A stretch of 64,000 nt of DNA, taken from assembly GCF_013426895.1 (NCBI RefSeq), contig NZ_AP023175.1, positions 1,054,001-1,118,000 of the forward strand, in the 5' to 3' direction. A program made the translations under genes and the position numbers. Positions 51,356 to 59,661 of the stretch are shown here, in pieces; the stretch's first letter is position 1; every line of letters begins with the position of its first letter. This DNA comes from Paraburkholderia largidicola (GTDB lineage: Bacteria; Pseudomonadota; Gammaproteobacteria; Burkholderiales; Burkholderiaceae). A model generated the notes under the pieces. That model was not told the DNA's origin. It saw nothing but the letters and a program-made list of their open reading frames with translations, and did not search any database.

Positions 51356-53755
51356 TCAGTCGCCATACGGTATCCAGATGTTCTTGACTTGTGTTGCATG
51401 GCGCAGAAACGCCGGGCCTTCGCTCGATGGGTCGTACCAGTCGAACGCGCGGCCATGATCGACGAACGTGCGCTTCAGGTTGCCAATCGACTCGCGTTCG
51501 GCAAGCGCCGAATCTTTCGCGGAGCCGAAGCACCACAGCGCATCGACGTCGTCGTGCTTCGCGAGCGCCGGCAACAGCGCAGCGCGTTCGCCCGTCACGA
51601 TGTTGAGCACGCCCGCAGGCACATCCGACGTCTCGACGATCTGATAGAAGTCGGTCACTGTAAGCGGACTCGACGAACTCGGCAAGGCAACGACGCGATT
51701 GCCCATCGCAAGCGCGGGCGCGATCAGCGAAATGAAAGACAGCAGCGGCGCTTCGTCCGGGCACGCAATACCGATCACGCCGAGCGGCTCGTTCATCGCG
51801 AGCGCGACGCCGCGCAGCGGCGGCGCATGCACCGCGCCGTCGAACTTGTCGGCCCACGCGGCATACGCGAACAGGCGCGTCACCGACGCGTCCACTTCGC
51901 GGCGCGCTTCGGCAATGCTTGCGCCCGTGCGCTTCACCAGTTGATGCACGAACTCATGCGCGCGCACCGCGAGATTTTCCGCGAGGTAATAGATCACCTG
52001 CGCGCGGTTGTGCGCGGTAGCTTGCGACCATTTCTGCGCGCCGCGCGCCGCCGCGACGGCATTGCGGATGTCCTTGCGATTGCCCTCGCCCACTTCGCCG
52101 ACGAGCGCGCCATCGGCGCCATACACGGGCAGCGTGTAGCCGCTATCGGGGCGCGCCTGCTTGCCGCCGATGAAGAGCTTCGCGGTGCGGTCGATCGCCA
52201 GCACATCGGCGGTCTGTTCAAACTCATGCGCTTGCGTCGACACCTCCGTCACGCGATGCACCGGGCGACGCTCGCCGAGCGCGAGCCATGCCTTCGGCTT
52301 CACGTATTCGTAGATGCCTTCGCGGCCGCCTTCGCGTCCATAGCCCGACTCGCGATAGCCGCCGAAGCCGACCGCCGCGTCGAACAGATTCGTCGCGTTG
52401 ACCCACACGACGCCGCACGCAAGGCGCGGCGCAATGTCGAGCGCGCGGCCGATCGTTTCGCTCCAGATGCTCGCGGCGAGACCATAGCGCGTGTTGTTCG
52501 CGAGCGCGACCGCTTCGTCCGGCGTGCGGAACGTCATCGTCACCAGCACGGGGCCGAAGATTTCTTCCTGCGCCAGCGTCGAGGCAGGCGCGACGCCCGT
52601 GACGAGCGTCGGCGGATAGAAGCAGCCGCCCGCGGGCACCGTCGTTTGCGTCGACTGATAGATTTCGCAGCCTTCCAGGCGGCCTGCTTCGACGAGCGAG
52701 TCGATCCGCTCCAGTTGCACCTTGTCGACGATCGCGCCGATATCGATGCTCTTGTCGAGCGACGGGCCGACGCGCAGCGTCGCCATGCGGCGCTTGAGCT
52801 TGTCGATGAAGCGCGCAGCAACGCCTTCCTGCACGAGCAGACGCGAGCCTGCGCAGCACACCTGGCCCTGGTTGAACCAGATCGCGTCGACTACGCCTTC
52901 GACTGCGCCGTCGAGATCCGCATCGTCGAACACGATGAACGGCGACTTGCCGCCCAACTCCAGCGTCAACGACTTGCCCGTGCCCGCAGTCGCCGCGCGG
53001 ATCACGCGGCCCACTTCCGTCGAGCCCGTAAATGCAATCTTGTCGACGCCGGCATGTTCGACGAGTGCCGCACCCGTGCGTCCATCGCCCGTCACCACGT
53101 TCAGCACGCCCTTCGGCAAGCCCGCGCGCTGCGCGAGTTCGGCGAACAGCAACGCGGTGAGCGGCGTGTATTCAGCTGGCTTCAGCACGACGCAGTTGCC
53201 CGTCGCGATGGCAGGTGCGATCTTCCACGCGAGCATCAGCAGCGGGAAATTCCACGGCACGATCTGGCCGATCACGCCGAGCGGCGCGAAGTCCTTGAAC
53301 TCGCTGTCCTGCAGTTGCGCCCAGCCCGCGTGATGCAGAAAGTGCCGTGCTACAAGAGGGATATCGATGTCGCGCGTTTCGCGGATCGGCTTGCCGTTGT
53401 CGAGCGCTTCGAGCACGGCAAACAGACGGCTATGCCGCTGCACCATCCGCGACAGCGCATACAGATGCCGCGCGCGTCCCGCGCCGCCCAGCGCGAGCCA
53501 GCCCGGCTGCGCGGCGCGCGCGGCGGCGACGGCGGCATCCACGTCGGCTGCGTCGCCTTGTGCGATATGCGCGAGCAGATCGCCCGTCGCGGGTTCGTGC
53601 GATGCGAAACGTTCGCCCGCTGCGGGCGCGCGCCATCCACCGTCGACGAAATGGCCGAACGTCGCGTCATGCTGCGCGAGCCACGCACGCGCTGGTTGAT
53701 CGTCCTCGGGTGCGGGACCGTACTCCATCGATGAAAAATACTCGGCTACGCTCAT
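51356..53755 (-). CDS. Double aldehyde dehydrogenase-domain protein
   Basis: A 799-residue protein with two aldehyde dehydrogenase domains. The N-terminal one (about 30-480) is complete: PLGVIGQIVPWNFPLLMLAW, TGSTEVGRVI, the general base glutamate in LELGGKSPF (about 265) and the nucleophile in QGQVCCAG (about 299). The C-terminal one (about 510-799) keeps the nucleotide-binding part but stops before a catalytic cysteine (ends ...IWIPYGD). So only one active site is likely. Its place after deoC suggests that it oxidises acetaldehyde released from deoxyribose 5-phosphate to acetate. The ATG at 53755 follows the deoC stop by 13 bases; a TTG at 53776 is a weaker choice. Confidence 0.87.
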   Translation of the reverse strand: MSVAEYFSSMEYGPAPEDDQPARAWLAQHDATFGHFVDGGWRAPAAGERFASHEPATGDLLAHIAQGDAADVDAAVAAARAAQPGWLALGGAGRARHLYALSRMVQRHSRLFAVLEALDNGKPIRETRDIDIPLVARHFLHHAGWAQLQDSEFKDFAPLGVIGQIVPWNFPLLMLAWKIAPAIATGNCVVLKPAEYTPLTALLFAELAQRAGLPKGVLNVVTGDGRTGAALVEHAGVDKIAFTGSTEVGRVIRAATAGTGKSLTLELGGKSPFIVFDDADLDGAVEGVVDAIWFNQGQVCCAGSRLLVQEGVAARFIDKLKRRMATLRVGPSLDKSIDIGAIVDKVQLERIDSLVEAGRLEGCEIYQSTQTTVPAGGCFYPPTLVTGVAPASTLAQEEIFGPVLVTMTFRTPDEAVALANNTRYGLAASIWSETIGRALDIAPRLACGVVWVNATNLFDAAVGFGGYRESGYGREGGREGIYEYVKPKAWLALGERRPVHRVTEVSTQAHEFEQTADVLAIDRTAKLFIGGKQARPDSGYTLPVYGADGALVGEVGEGNRKDIRNAVAAARGAQKWSQATAHNRAQVIYYLAENLAVRAHEFVHQLVKRTGASIAEARREVDASVTRLFAYAAWADKFDGAVHAPPLRGVALAMNEPLGVIGIACPDEAPLLSFISLIAPALAMGNRVVALPSSSSPLTVTDFYQIVETSDVPAGVLNIVTGERAALLPALAKHDDVDALWCFGSAKDSALAERESIGNLKRTFVDHGRAFDWYDPSSEGPAFLRHATQVKNIWIPYGD

Positions 53756-53768
53756 GGGATCGATCTGC

Positions 53769-54785
53769 TCAGGCAACAGGGTGACGGTTGAAGGCGGAAT
53801 AACGGCCAGTCGCGTAATGCTCGAGCTGGCGTTCGATATCGGCGAGAAGACTGGATGCGCCGAAGCGGAACAGTTCGGGCTCGAGCCACGCGCGGCCCAG
53901 TTCTTCTTTCATCAGGATCTGATACAGCAGCGCCGTCTTCGCGTTCGACACGCCGCCCGCCGGCTTGAAGCCGATCAGGATGCCCGTGCGCGCGTGGTAT
54001 TCGCGGATCATGCGCGCCATCACGAGCGACACGTCGAGCGTCGCGTTGACGCCCTCCTTGCCCGTCGACGTCTTGATGAAATCGGCGCCTGCCATCATGC
54101 AGATCATCGATGCACGCGCGACGTTCGACAACGTCTGGATATCGCCCGTTGCGAGAATCGCTTTCAGATGCGCTTCGCCGCACGCGGCGCGGAAATCGCG
54201 CACTTCGTCATAGAGCGCCTGCCAGTTGCCCGTCAGCACGTACTCGCGTGTGACGACGATATCGATTTCCTGCGCGCCGTCGGCCACCGATGCCTCGATT
54301 TCCTTCAGCTTCAGCGGATGCGGAATCAGACCGGCCGGAAAGCCCGTCGAAACGGCCGCAACGGGAATGCCGCTGCCGGCGAGCGCATCGACGGCGGCCG
54401 CGACATAGCGGTGATACACGCACACGGCGCCCGTCGTGATGGTATGCGGCGGCACGCCGAGCGCCGCGAGGATGTCCGCGCGCACCGGCTGTCTCGCCTT
54501 GGCGCACAGACGCCGCACGCGGCCTTCCGTGTCGTCGCCGTTGAGCGTCGTCAGGTCGATGCAGGTGACGGCTTTCAACAGCCATGCGGCCTGCGCATCC
54601 TTCTTGACGGTGCGGCGCGTGCCGAGCGTCGCCGTGCGCCGTTCTACGGCCGACTGGTTGACGCGCAGGCCATCGAGCCATGCGAGATCGAAGGGCACGC
54701 CCGGATTACGGGCGGGATGAACGTGGGCCGTGCGTCGCAGCGCGACGACCGACGAGGACTGGGTAGGAGCTTCAGGCATAGACAT
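53769..54785 (-). CDS. deoC: Deoxyribose-phosphate aldolase
   Basis: A 338-residue DERA of the longer (class II, eukaryote-like) type; E. coli DeoC is about 260. It cleaves 2-deoxyribose 5-phosphate into acetaldehyde and glyceraldehyde 3-phosphate. Catalytic features are present: the Schiff-base lysine in DFIKTSTGKEG (about 237), the acidic IDIVVTREY, and the second lysine in IGFKPAGGVS. An N-terminal extension of about 60 residues with AVERRTATLGTRRTVKK is a feature of this type. Start choice is open: ATG at 54785 (used), 54779 or 54836. It is the first gene of the operon and defines its chemistry. Confidence 0.92.
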   Translation of the reverse strand: MSMPEAPTQSSSVVALRRTAHVHPARNPGVPFDLAWLDGLRVNQSAVERRTATLGTRRTVKKDAQAAWLLKAVTCIDLTTLNGDDTEGRVRRLCAKARQPVRADILAALGVPPHTITTGAVCVYHRYVAAAVDALAGSGIPVAAVSTGFPAGLIPHPLKLKEIEASVADGAQEIDIVVTREYVLTGNWQALYDEVRDFRAACGEAHLKAILATGDIQTLSNVARASMICMMAGADFIKTSTGKEGVNATLDVSLVMARMIREYHARTGILIGFKPAGGVSNAKTALLYQILMKEELGRAWLEPELFRFGASSLLADIERQLEHYATGRYSAFNRHPVA

Positions 54786-54874
54786 CCGCAAGTTTGTGCA
54801 ATGCACCGCAACGGCTGATGGTTTATTTGCATGCATCGTACATCGCTTGAGAGGATTCTAACAAGCTTCGTTAC

Positions 54875-54891
54875 GATCGTTTCCAGCGATC
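54875..54891. promoter_or_regulatory. Palindrome GATCG-N7-CGATC upstream of deoC
   Basis: A perfect 5-bp inverted repeat with 7-base spacer, 90 bases before the deoC start at 54785. Its symmetry and place fit an operator for the deo operon, but it does not resemble the sequence next to the DeoR gene promoter. Confidence 0.35.
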
Positions 54892-55206
54892 ACGGACGTG
54901 GCTGACCCGGTTCGGGCGGTCGGAAGGCTTATCCGGCAAGGCTTTGGGCGCAGCCGACGACCGGCATTGGTGTTTTCACCAGGGTGTGAGCGGAAGAGCC
55001 TGGGGCCAGGCGATGTCACAAACTTTGAAACGACGTTCGGTGCAAGTTGCCGCTAAACGTCGGTGTGTCATGAGGGACGTGAGGATCGACGGATTCGTCG
55101 AGATCGGCGACGCATGCAGAACAAGCGTTGGATGCGCCGCACAAACGCATCCAGTTGAGGTCGCCGGAAGCCCATTTCAAGGGGGCCAATTTTTGCAGAA
55201 ATCGCA

Positions 55207-55236
55207 CTTGAAAGTTTGCACAGGCTTCCTATCTAT
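55207..55236 (+). promoter_or_regulatory. Candidate sigma-32 (RpoH) promoter for hsp20 genes
   Basis: CTTGAAA (55207-55213) is an exact sigma-32 -35 element. A partial match to the CCCCAT-type -10 (TCCTATCT, from 55227) follows at 13 bases. It lies 130-150 bases before the first small heat-shock gene. Confidence 0.45.
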
Positions 55237-55363
55237 CGAGTCATCAGGGCAGCCGCTGCATCGACACGACGGCGCTGCATGTATCCATTCGTTCGTCGCG
55301 GCATGACAGGCAAACCGGCACACTCAGGCCGGCGCGTCTCGCCGCTCAGAGGAGAGAGCGACC

Positions 55364-55804
55364 ATGAGTGACTTGTATTTCGGAACCGATGTGTTCAGCG
55401 AACTCGACCGCTTGCAGCGCCATATGTCGAGCGTGTTCAACGGCTTCCCTTCGAGCCTGCGTTCGAGCCGTGCCGGCACGTTCCCGAGCCTCAACATCGG
55501 CACGACCGACGAAGCAATCGAGATCGTCGCATTCGCCCCCGGCATCGATCCTTCGAAGCTCGAGCTATCGATCGACAAGGGCTTGCTGACCATCGCAGGC
55601 GAGCGCGCGGCGGCACGCCCCGCACAGGAAGAAGGCGCACGCGCCTATGCACAGGAGCGCTTCAACGGCGCGTTCCGCCGTGTCGTCGAACTGCCGCAAC
55701 AAGCCGATCCCGACAATGTGCAGGCGCGTTATGTCGACGGCTGTCTGGTGATCACGGTCGGCAAGCGCGAAGCGTCGAAGCCGCGCGCCATCACGGTTCA
55801 ATAA
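55364..55804 (+). CDS. Hsp20 small heat-shock protein (first of pair)
   Basis: A 146-residue alpha-crystallin/Hsp20 chaperone that holds unfolding proteins in an ATP-independent way. The N-terminal arm (1-40) is followed by the alpha-crystallin domain (about 45-135). Its strands can be read: EAIEIVAFAPGIDPSKLELS, LLTIAGER, then FNGAFRRVVELPQQADPDNV and ARYVDGCLVITVGKRE. The C-terminal IxI-like tail is ITVQ. GAGGAGAG gives a good ribosome site. It is 16 bases ahead of a second Hsp20 gene and probably heat-induced from the candidate promoter at 55207. Confidence 0.92.
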   Translation: MSDLYFGTDVFSELDRLQRHMSSVFNGFPSSLRSSRAGTFPSLNIGTTDEAIEIVAFAPGIDPSKLELSIDKGLLTIAGERAAARPAQEEGARAYAQERFNGAFRRVVELPQQADPDNVQARYVDGCLVITVGKREASKPRAITVQ

Positions 55805-55820
55805 GGGCGAGGAATACATC

Positions 55821-56228
55821 ATGAGCGACAACACTCAAGTGACCCAGCGCGACGAGAGCGCAGTGAGCCGCAATGGCGCGCGCCAGCAGGAACGCCGCGT
55901 GACGCTGACGCCGCCCGTCGATATCGTCGAGGACAGCAAGGCGGTGACGCTATGGGCGGATCTGCCCGGCGTGTCGAAGGACAAACTCGACATTCGCGTG
56001 CACGACGGCAGCCTGACGATCGAAGGTGAATCCACGGTCCCGGCTTCATCGAACGTGCGGCTCTCGCATGCCGAAGTGCGCGCGCCCTTCTTCGCGCGAC
56101 GCTTCTCGATCAGCGACGACTTCGACACGTCGAAGATCGAAGCAAACCTCAAAGATGGCGTACTGAAGCTCGTCATTCCGCGCCGCGAGCAGGCACAGCC
56201 GCGGCGAATCGAAGTGAAACTCGGCTAA
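55821..56228 (+). CDS. Hsp20 small heat-shock protein (second of pair)
   Basis: A 135-residue Hsp20 chaperone. The N-terminal arm is short and polar; the alpha-crystallin domain (about 30-125) includes VTLWADLPGVSKDKLDIRVH, GSLTIEGES, then RAPFFARRFSISDDFDTSKI and the terminal EANLKDGVLKLVIPRRE. Similarity to the first protein is at family level, so the pair may form mixed oligomers, as with IbpA and IbpB. It is cotranscribed with the first gene (16-base gap) and followed by a strong terminator at 56245. Confidence 0.92.
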   Translation: MSDNTQVTQRDESAVSRNGARQQERRVTLTPPVDIVEDSKAVTLWADLPGVSKDKLDIRVHDGSLTIEGESTVPASSNVRLSHAEVRAPFFARRFSISDDFDTSKIEANLKDGVLKLVIPRREQAQPRRIEVKLG

Positions 56229-56244
56229 GCGTTGTATCGAAGTG

Positions 56245-56281
56245 AAAACGGAGCACCCGCGATTGCGGCGTGCTCCGTTTT
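56245..56281 (+). terminator. Rho-independent terminator of the hsp20 pair
   Basis: An outer stem of about 12 bp (56245-56256 with 56270-56281), an inner CCGC-GATT-GCGG hairpin and a run of seven T residues (56278-56284) follow the second Hsp20 gene by 17 bases. It is a textbook terminator for rightward transcription. Confidence 0.88.
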
Positions 56282-56312
56282 TTTACCTGCGCTAAACGAC
56301 TGCTGCGTTGCG

Positions 56313-57875
56313 CTATGCCTGCAAATCCAGCGCGGATCGCAAACGCTCGATCACGTCGCTCCAGTCATTGCGCTTCGATTGACGGAACAGACGCATCTGC
56401 GGATACCACGGACTGTCGTCGCGCTTCAGTTGCCAGCGCCAGTCGGGCGTGAACGGCAAGGCTATCCATACGGGCTTGCCGAGCGCGCCGGCAACATGTG
56501 CAACGGCTGTATCGACGGTGATCACGAGATCGAGTTGCGCGATCAGCGCGGCCGTCTCGGCGAAACTCGTCAGCCGGTCGGACACATCGCGCAACACGCC
56601 GCGCGCCACGCAATCATCGAGACACGCGCGATCGCTTTCGCGCACGTCCTTCACCAGCGAAACGAACCGCGCGTTCGCATCGAACAACGGGATGCATTGC
56701 GCGAGCGGAATCGAACGGTTGCGGTCGTTCAGATGCGTGCGGCTACCCGACCATACGATGCCCACGCGCGGCCTTGCATCGTCTTGCGCAAACAGGTCGG
56801 CCCATTGCGCGGCCAGTTGCGAATCCGCACGAATGTAGGGGCTTTCGGTGCTCAAATCGGTTTCGCGTATCTTCAACGCGAACGCGAGACTGAGCATCGG
56901 AATGTGATAGTCGAATGCAGGCAGCGGCGCCGTTTCACCGATCACTTCGGCCGCACCGGGATAGCCGAGCAACAGCGGCAGCAACGCATCCTGAACCCGC
57001 ACGACGACGCGGGCGCCCATCGCGCTCAGGCGACCGACGAAACGGATGAACTGCACCGTGTCGCCGAAACCCTGCTCGCCATGCACGAGCACCGTCGTGC
57101 CGTCCAGCGGCTGCTTGCCCGTCCACAGCGTCGCGTCGGGAAAGCCGTGATTCATCGTGCCATCGAGCCAGCGCCATTCATATTCGCGCCAGCCATGTTC
57201 GAACTCGCCTAGCAGCAGATTGGTCTGCGCGCGATTGGTGCGCGCGCCGGCATCGTTCGCATCGATCGACACGGCTTTTTTGAACTGCTGCAACGCTTCG
57301 TCGAAACGATGCAGATCGCGCAACGCGACACCCAGATTCACGTACGCGCGGACGAAATTGGGCTTCAATGCGATCGCCTGGCGATACGCGGCGAGTTCTT
57401 CGTCATAGCGCTCCATCTGCCCGAGCAGCGTGCCGCGGTTGTAGTGCACTTCGGCCGATTGCGGATAGCGCTGCGTCAGCCGCGCGAGACGTTGCAGCGC
57501 GCGTTCGTGCTCGCCCGTCGCCACGAGCGACATTGCCGCGCCATGCAGCGATTCCGCGTGATCGGGATACGCGGCAAGCACGCGCTCGTAGAGCGCAATG
57601 GCGTCGGCGTGACGCCCTGCAAGTTGACAGATGTGAGCGGCGAAATGCAGCTGCTGCGGGGTCGTCGAGGCGGGCTGCGCGGCGCGCGTCGCGTAGTCGG
57701 CTGCGCGCGCGTAATCGCCCTGCTTCGCCGCGACGTAGCCGAGCGCTTCGAGTGCTTCGTTGTGGTTCGGATCGATCGACAGAATGCCGTGCAGCAGCGC
57801 TGCCGCTTCGTCGTATTGGCCGGCGGTGAACTTCTGCTGCGCGTCAGCGAGGCTTTGAGCGATATCGTGATTCAT
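56313..57875 (-). CDS. TPR protein with glycosyltransferase-9-like C-terminus
   Basis: A 520-residue soluble protein. Six to seven TPR repeats fill the first 235 residues (for example GQYDEAAALLHGILSIDPNH and AAYRQAIALKPNFVRAYVNL). The C-terminal part (about 250-515) resembles the glycosyltransferase 9/ADP-heptose-type fold, with LVHGEQGFGDTVQFIRFVG, RVGIVWSGSRTHLNDRNRSI and LVITVDTAVAHVAGALGKPV. Such TPR-plus-GT9 proteins are common in Burkholderiaceae; acceptor and donor are unknown. It converges on the hsp20 terminator and is a lone gene. Confidence 0.82.
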   Translation of the reverse strand: MNHDIAQSLADAQQKFTAGQYDEAAALLHGILSIDPNHNEALEALGYVAAKQGDYARAADYATRAAQPASTTPQQLHFAAHICQLAGRHADAIALYERVLAAYPDHAESLHGAAMSLVATGEHERALQRLARLTQRYPQSAEVHYNRGTLLGQMERYDEELAAYRQAIALKPNFVRAYVNLGVALRDLHRFDEALQQFKKAVSIDANDAGARTNRAQTNLLLGEFEHGWREYEWRWLDGTMNHGFPDATLWTGKQPLDGTTVLVHGEQGFGDTVQFIRFVGRLSAMGARVVVRVQDALLPLLLGYPGAAEVIGETAPLPAFDYHIPMLSLAFALKIRETDLSTESPYIRADSQLAAQWADLFAQDDARPRVGIVWSGSRTHLNDRNRSIPLAQCIPLFDANARFVSLVKDVRESDRACLDDCVARGVLRDVSDRLTSFAETAALIAQLDLVITVDTAVAHVAGALGKPVWIALPFTPDWRWQLKRDDSPWYPQMRLFRQSKRNDWSDVIERLRSALDLQA

Positions 57876-58013
57876 GATGCAGCGGTTCGGCGCAACGCCG
57901 CGTCGCGCCCGGAGACGGAGGGGTCGATTGTACGCGAGCCCCTTCGCGTTGCCTCCGCGTTGCCTTCGCTTGAGCGTCTTTCCGCTGCTGTCACGCCATG
58001 CCGCTTCGTGTCA

Positions 58014-58343
58014 TCAAACTGACACGCGGATCTTGTGGTCCTTCTGCATTTCCTCGAGCTGTTTCTGCGCTTCGAGTTCTTTCTTCATCATGTCGCGGAC
58101 TTTCTGCATGACCTTTTCACGCTCTTCGGGCGACATCTTCTTCAGGTCTTCTTCCGTGATGCCGAGCTTCGCGAGAATCATCTTTTCGATTCGCTCGCCC
58201 GTGGTGCCTTTAGTGTAATCGGTCAGTTGATCGAGCAGTTCCTTGAAACTCGGCTTGTTGCCCGATTGCGCGCCGGCACTGCTGCCGACTGCGCTATTCG
58301 TGCTGCCCGTGCCCATCGTTCCGATGTTGTTCGTCGTTTGCAT
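58014..58343 (-). CDS. Uncharacterised helical protein
   Basis: A 109-residue protein that I do not recognise. The first 30 residues are low-complexity and polar (glycine, serine, threonine, asparagine). The rest is strongly helical and charged: KPSFKELLDQLTDYTKGT, GERIEKMILAKLGITEEDL, and a coiled-coil-like RDMMKKELEAQKQLEEMQKD. No membrane segment or signal peptide is present. Such a shape is seen in small secreted or adaptor proteins of type III-like systems, but no secretion genes are in this window. The start is at 58343 and it is a single gene. Confidence 0.7.
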   Translation of the reverse strand: MQTTNNIGTMGTGSTNSAVGSSAGAQSGNKPSFKELLDQLTDYTKGTTGERIEKMILAKLGITEEDLKKMSPEEREKVMQKVRDMMKKELEAQKQLEEMQKDHKIRVSV

Positions 58344-58431
58344 GTCTTGCGTTCCCCGAGGTCTTGTTGAAATTCGAATCTGACATCCGCATTACGCTTG
58401 CGCAGCACTTTAGTCAGGACGAACCACGGCG

Positions 58432-58671
58432 TCAACGGTTCTCCGATGACATATTCGGACACAAACACCATCTCATCCAGCCGACCAGCGCGAGCAGCAT
58501 GAGCCCCGCGCCGCCGAGCACCGGCTCACGCCACGCGACGAGCGCAATGAACGTGAATGCGCGGGCGCCTGCGAGCAGCGCAAATCCGGCGATGGCACCC
58601 GATGCCGCATCGATTGCGTCCTGCACGCGTGCATACGCGTCGACGCTCAAGGTGACGGCGGGCTCATGCAT
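58432..58671 (-). CDS. Small two-helix membrane protein
   Basis: A 79-residue protein with two predicted transmembrane helices (about residues 20-45 and 50-68: GLMLLALVGWMRWCLC). The ATG at 58671 has the ribosome site AGGAGA at good distance, while the 55 codons upstream in frame look like leader DNA. Function is unknown. It ends 88 bases before the start of the 109-residue helical protein in the same direction and may be cotranscribed with it. Confidence 0.65.
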   Translation of the reverse strand: MHEPAVTLSVDAYARVQDAIDAASGAIAGFALLAGARAFTFIALVAWREPVLGGAGLMLLALVGWMRWCLCPNMSSENR

Positions 58672-58712
58672 GATCGTTCTCCTGTCTTGGTATGTGGGAT
58701 GGCTGCTATGCG

Positions 58713-59084
58713 TCAGGCGGCGCCGGGCGCTTCGTCGAGAAAGCCGGTGACCGACTGCAGCCGGCCATCCGACTCGACGACGCCGAAGTCGGAACCCTTC
58801 ACGATCGAAGCACCCGAGGGCGTCAACAGTTCCCACGAGAAGCGCAGGCGATCCGCGAAGCCGTCGACCTCGGTCGTGCGGCGAAACGTGTGATGTGGAA
58901 AGCGTTCATGGACGGCGTGGATCATCGCGTCGATGCCGTCGTGTCCATTGCCGGATAAGAGCGGATCGACGTAGGCGGCATCGTTCGCCCAGGTCGCCGA
59001 AATCAGCTCGCGGCGGCGGCCGGCATCGGTTTCGTTCCAGGCGTCGAAGTAACGGTCGATCAGTGCGGTATGCGCGTTCATCAT
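58713..59084 (-). CDS. NTF2-like/SnoaL-type protein
   Basis: A 123-residue single-domain protein of the NTF2-like (SnoaL/ketosteroid-isomerase) superfamily. It starts ALIDRYFDAWNETDAGRRRE and shows WANDAAYVDPLLSGNGHDGI and the closing strand DFGVVESDGRLQSVTGFL. These are cone-shaped ligand-binding or isomerase domains; the substrate is unknown. An AAGGAA ribosome site precedes the ATG at 59084. A palindrome (59183-59199) of the same form as the one beside the XRE/MmyB regulator lies 99 bases upstream, so this gene is a likely target of that regulator. Confidence 0.82.
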   Translation of the reverse strand: MMNAHTALIDRYFDAWNETDAGRRRELISATWANDAAYVDPLLSGNGHDGIDAMIHAVHERFPHHTFRRTTEVDGFADRLRFSWELLTPSGASIVKGSDFGVVESDGRLQSVTGFLDEAPGAA

Positions 59085-59182
59085 GGATTCCTTCAGTCGG
59101 TGGAGGGTCGAGAAGTCCGCCGCGTGTTTCGTATTTGCGGCGGCCTCGGACTGAAGATTCGTCGATGAACGTACGTGCGTCG

Positions 59183-59199
59183 ATTACGCGGGAGGTAAT
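59183..59199. promoter_or_regulatory. ATTAC-N7-GTAAT operator, first copy
   Basis: A 17-base inverted repeat with ATTAC and GTAAT arms, 99 bases upstream of the NTF2-like gene start at 59084. It has the same arms, spacing and a GGAGGTAAT half in common with the palindrome at 59611-59627. Confidence 0.65.
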
Positions 59200-59277
59200 G
59201 ATCCGGCAGCACCTGCCGCTTCAAAGCGCGCAGGTGCCGGAGAGAAAGTCTTTCGGAGTGGATGCGGCGAACGCGTG

Positions 59278-59532
59278 CTATGCGTTCGCGGTGCTGATCT
59301 GATCGGCGAGCCGCCGGCCTGCGTCATACCCGGCTTCGCGCGCTTCCTCTTCGCTGTGGAACGTCGCGACGAGTTCTTGGAAGCGGCGGCTTTGTCCTGC
59401 AAGATGCGCGTCGGCGCCGTGATGGCACACATAGCCGACGTAGTGCCACAAGGTCTCCGGCACGGGCGGCCCGTAGGCCGTGACGGGAAGCACCCAGACT
59501 TCCTGGCCGTTGTGCTCGATCTTGTCCCACAT
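59278..59532 (-). CDS. Uncharacterised 84-residue protein
   Basis: A small soluble protein. It opens with MWDKIEHNGQEVWVLPVTAY, contains LWHYVGYVCHHGADAHLAGQ, and ends with a helical stretch (EEEAREAGYDAGRRLADQIS). The ATG at 59532 has GGAGGT with good spacing. I do not recognise the family. It is divergent from the XRE/MmyB regulator, with the palindrome at 59611-59627 in the gap, so it is likely controlled by it together with the NTF2-like gene. A 422-residue frame on the same strand (59278-60546) is a shadow of the regulator and is not real. Confidence 0.72.
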   Translation of the reverse strand: MWDKIEHNGQEVWVLPVTAYGPPVPETLWHYVGYVCHHGADAHLAGQSRRFQELVATFHSEEEAREAGYDAGRRLADQISTANA

Positions 59533-59610
59533 GTTCACCTCCGGAACGGTCGCAAGGGACTTCAGTATGAGCGCGTTTGGCCGTGCCGGCGACCGGACGC
59601 GCGGCGACGC

Positions 59611-59627
59611 ATTACCTCGGAGGTAAT
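59611..59627. promoter_or_regulatory. ATTAC-N7-GTAAT operator, second copy (perfect palindrome)
   Basis: ATTACCTCGGAGGTAAT, a near-perfect 17-base palindrome (7-bp arms, CGG centre). It lies between the divergent 84-residue gene (start 59532) and the XRE/MmyB regulator (start 59662), 35 bases before the latter, where it would block both promoters. Confidence 0.7.
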
Positions 59628-59661
59628 GGAATTGCGCCAGGGTTTGGCTATCATCGACGCC

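Larger units (their letters stand above)
54786..55363. other. Intergenic region between deoC and the Hsp20 genes
   Basis: About 580 bases holding the deo operon promoter (leftward) and the heat-shock promoter (rightward). It contains the palindrome GATCG-N7-CGATC at 54875-54891, about 90 bases before deoC, and the candidate sigma-32 promoter at 55207-55236. The 120-codon open frame here lacks any recognisable feature and is not called. Confidence 0.5.

Noticed and set aside
51221..53734. 837-codon open frame on the plus strand
   Set aside because: It lies opposite the double aldehyde dehydrogenase gene, which has full conserved motifs. The plus-strand product has none.
54944..55306. 120-codon open frame between deoC and the hsp20 genes
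   Set aside because: No ribosome site, no recognisable motif, and it overlaps the candidate heat-shock promoter.
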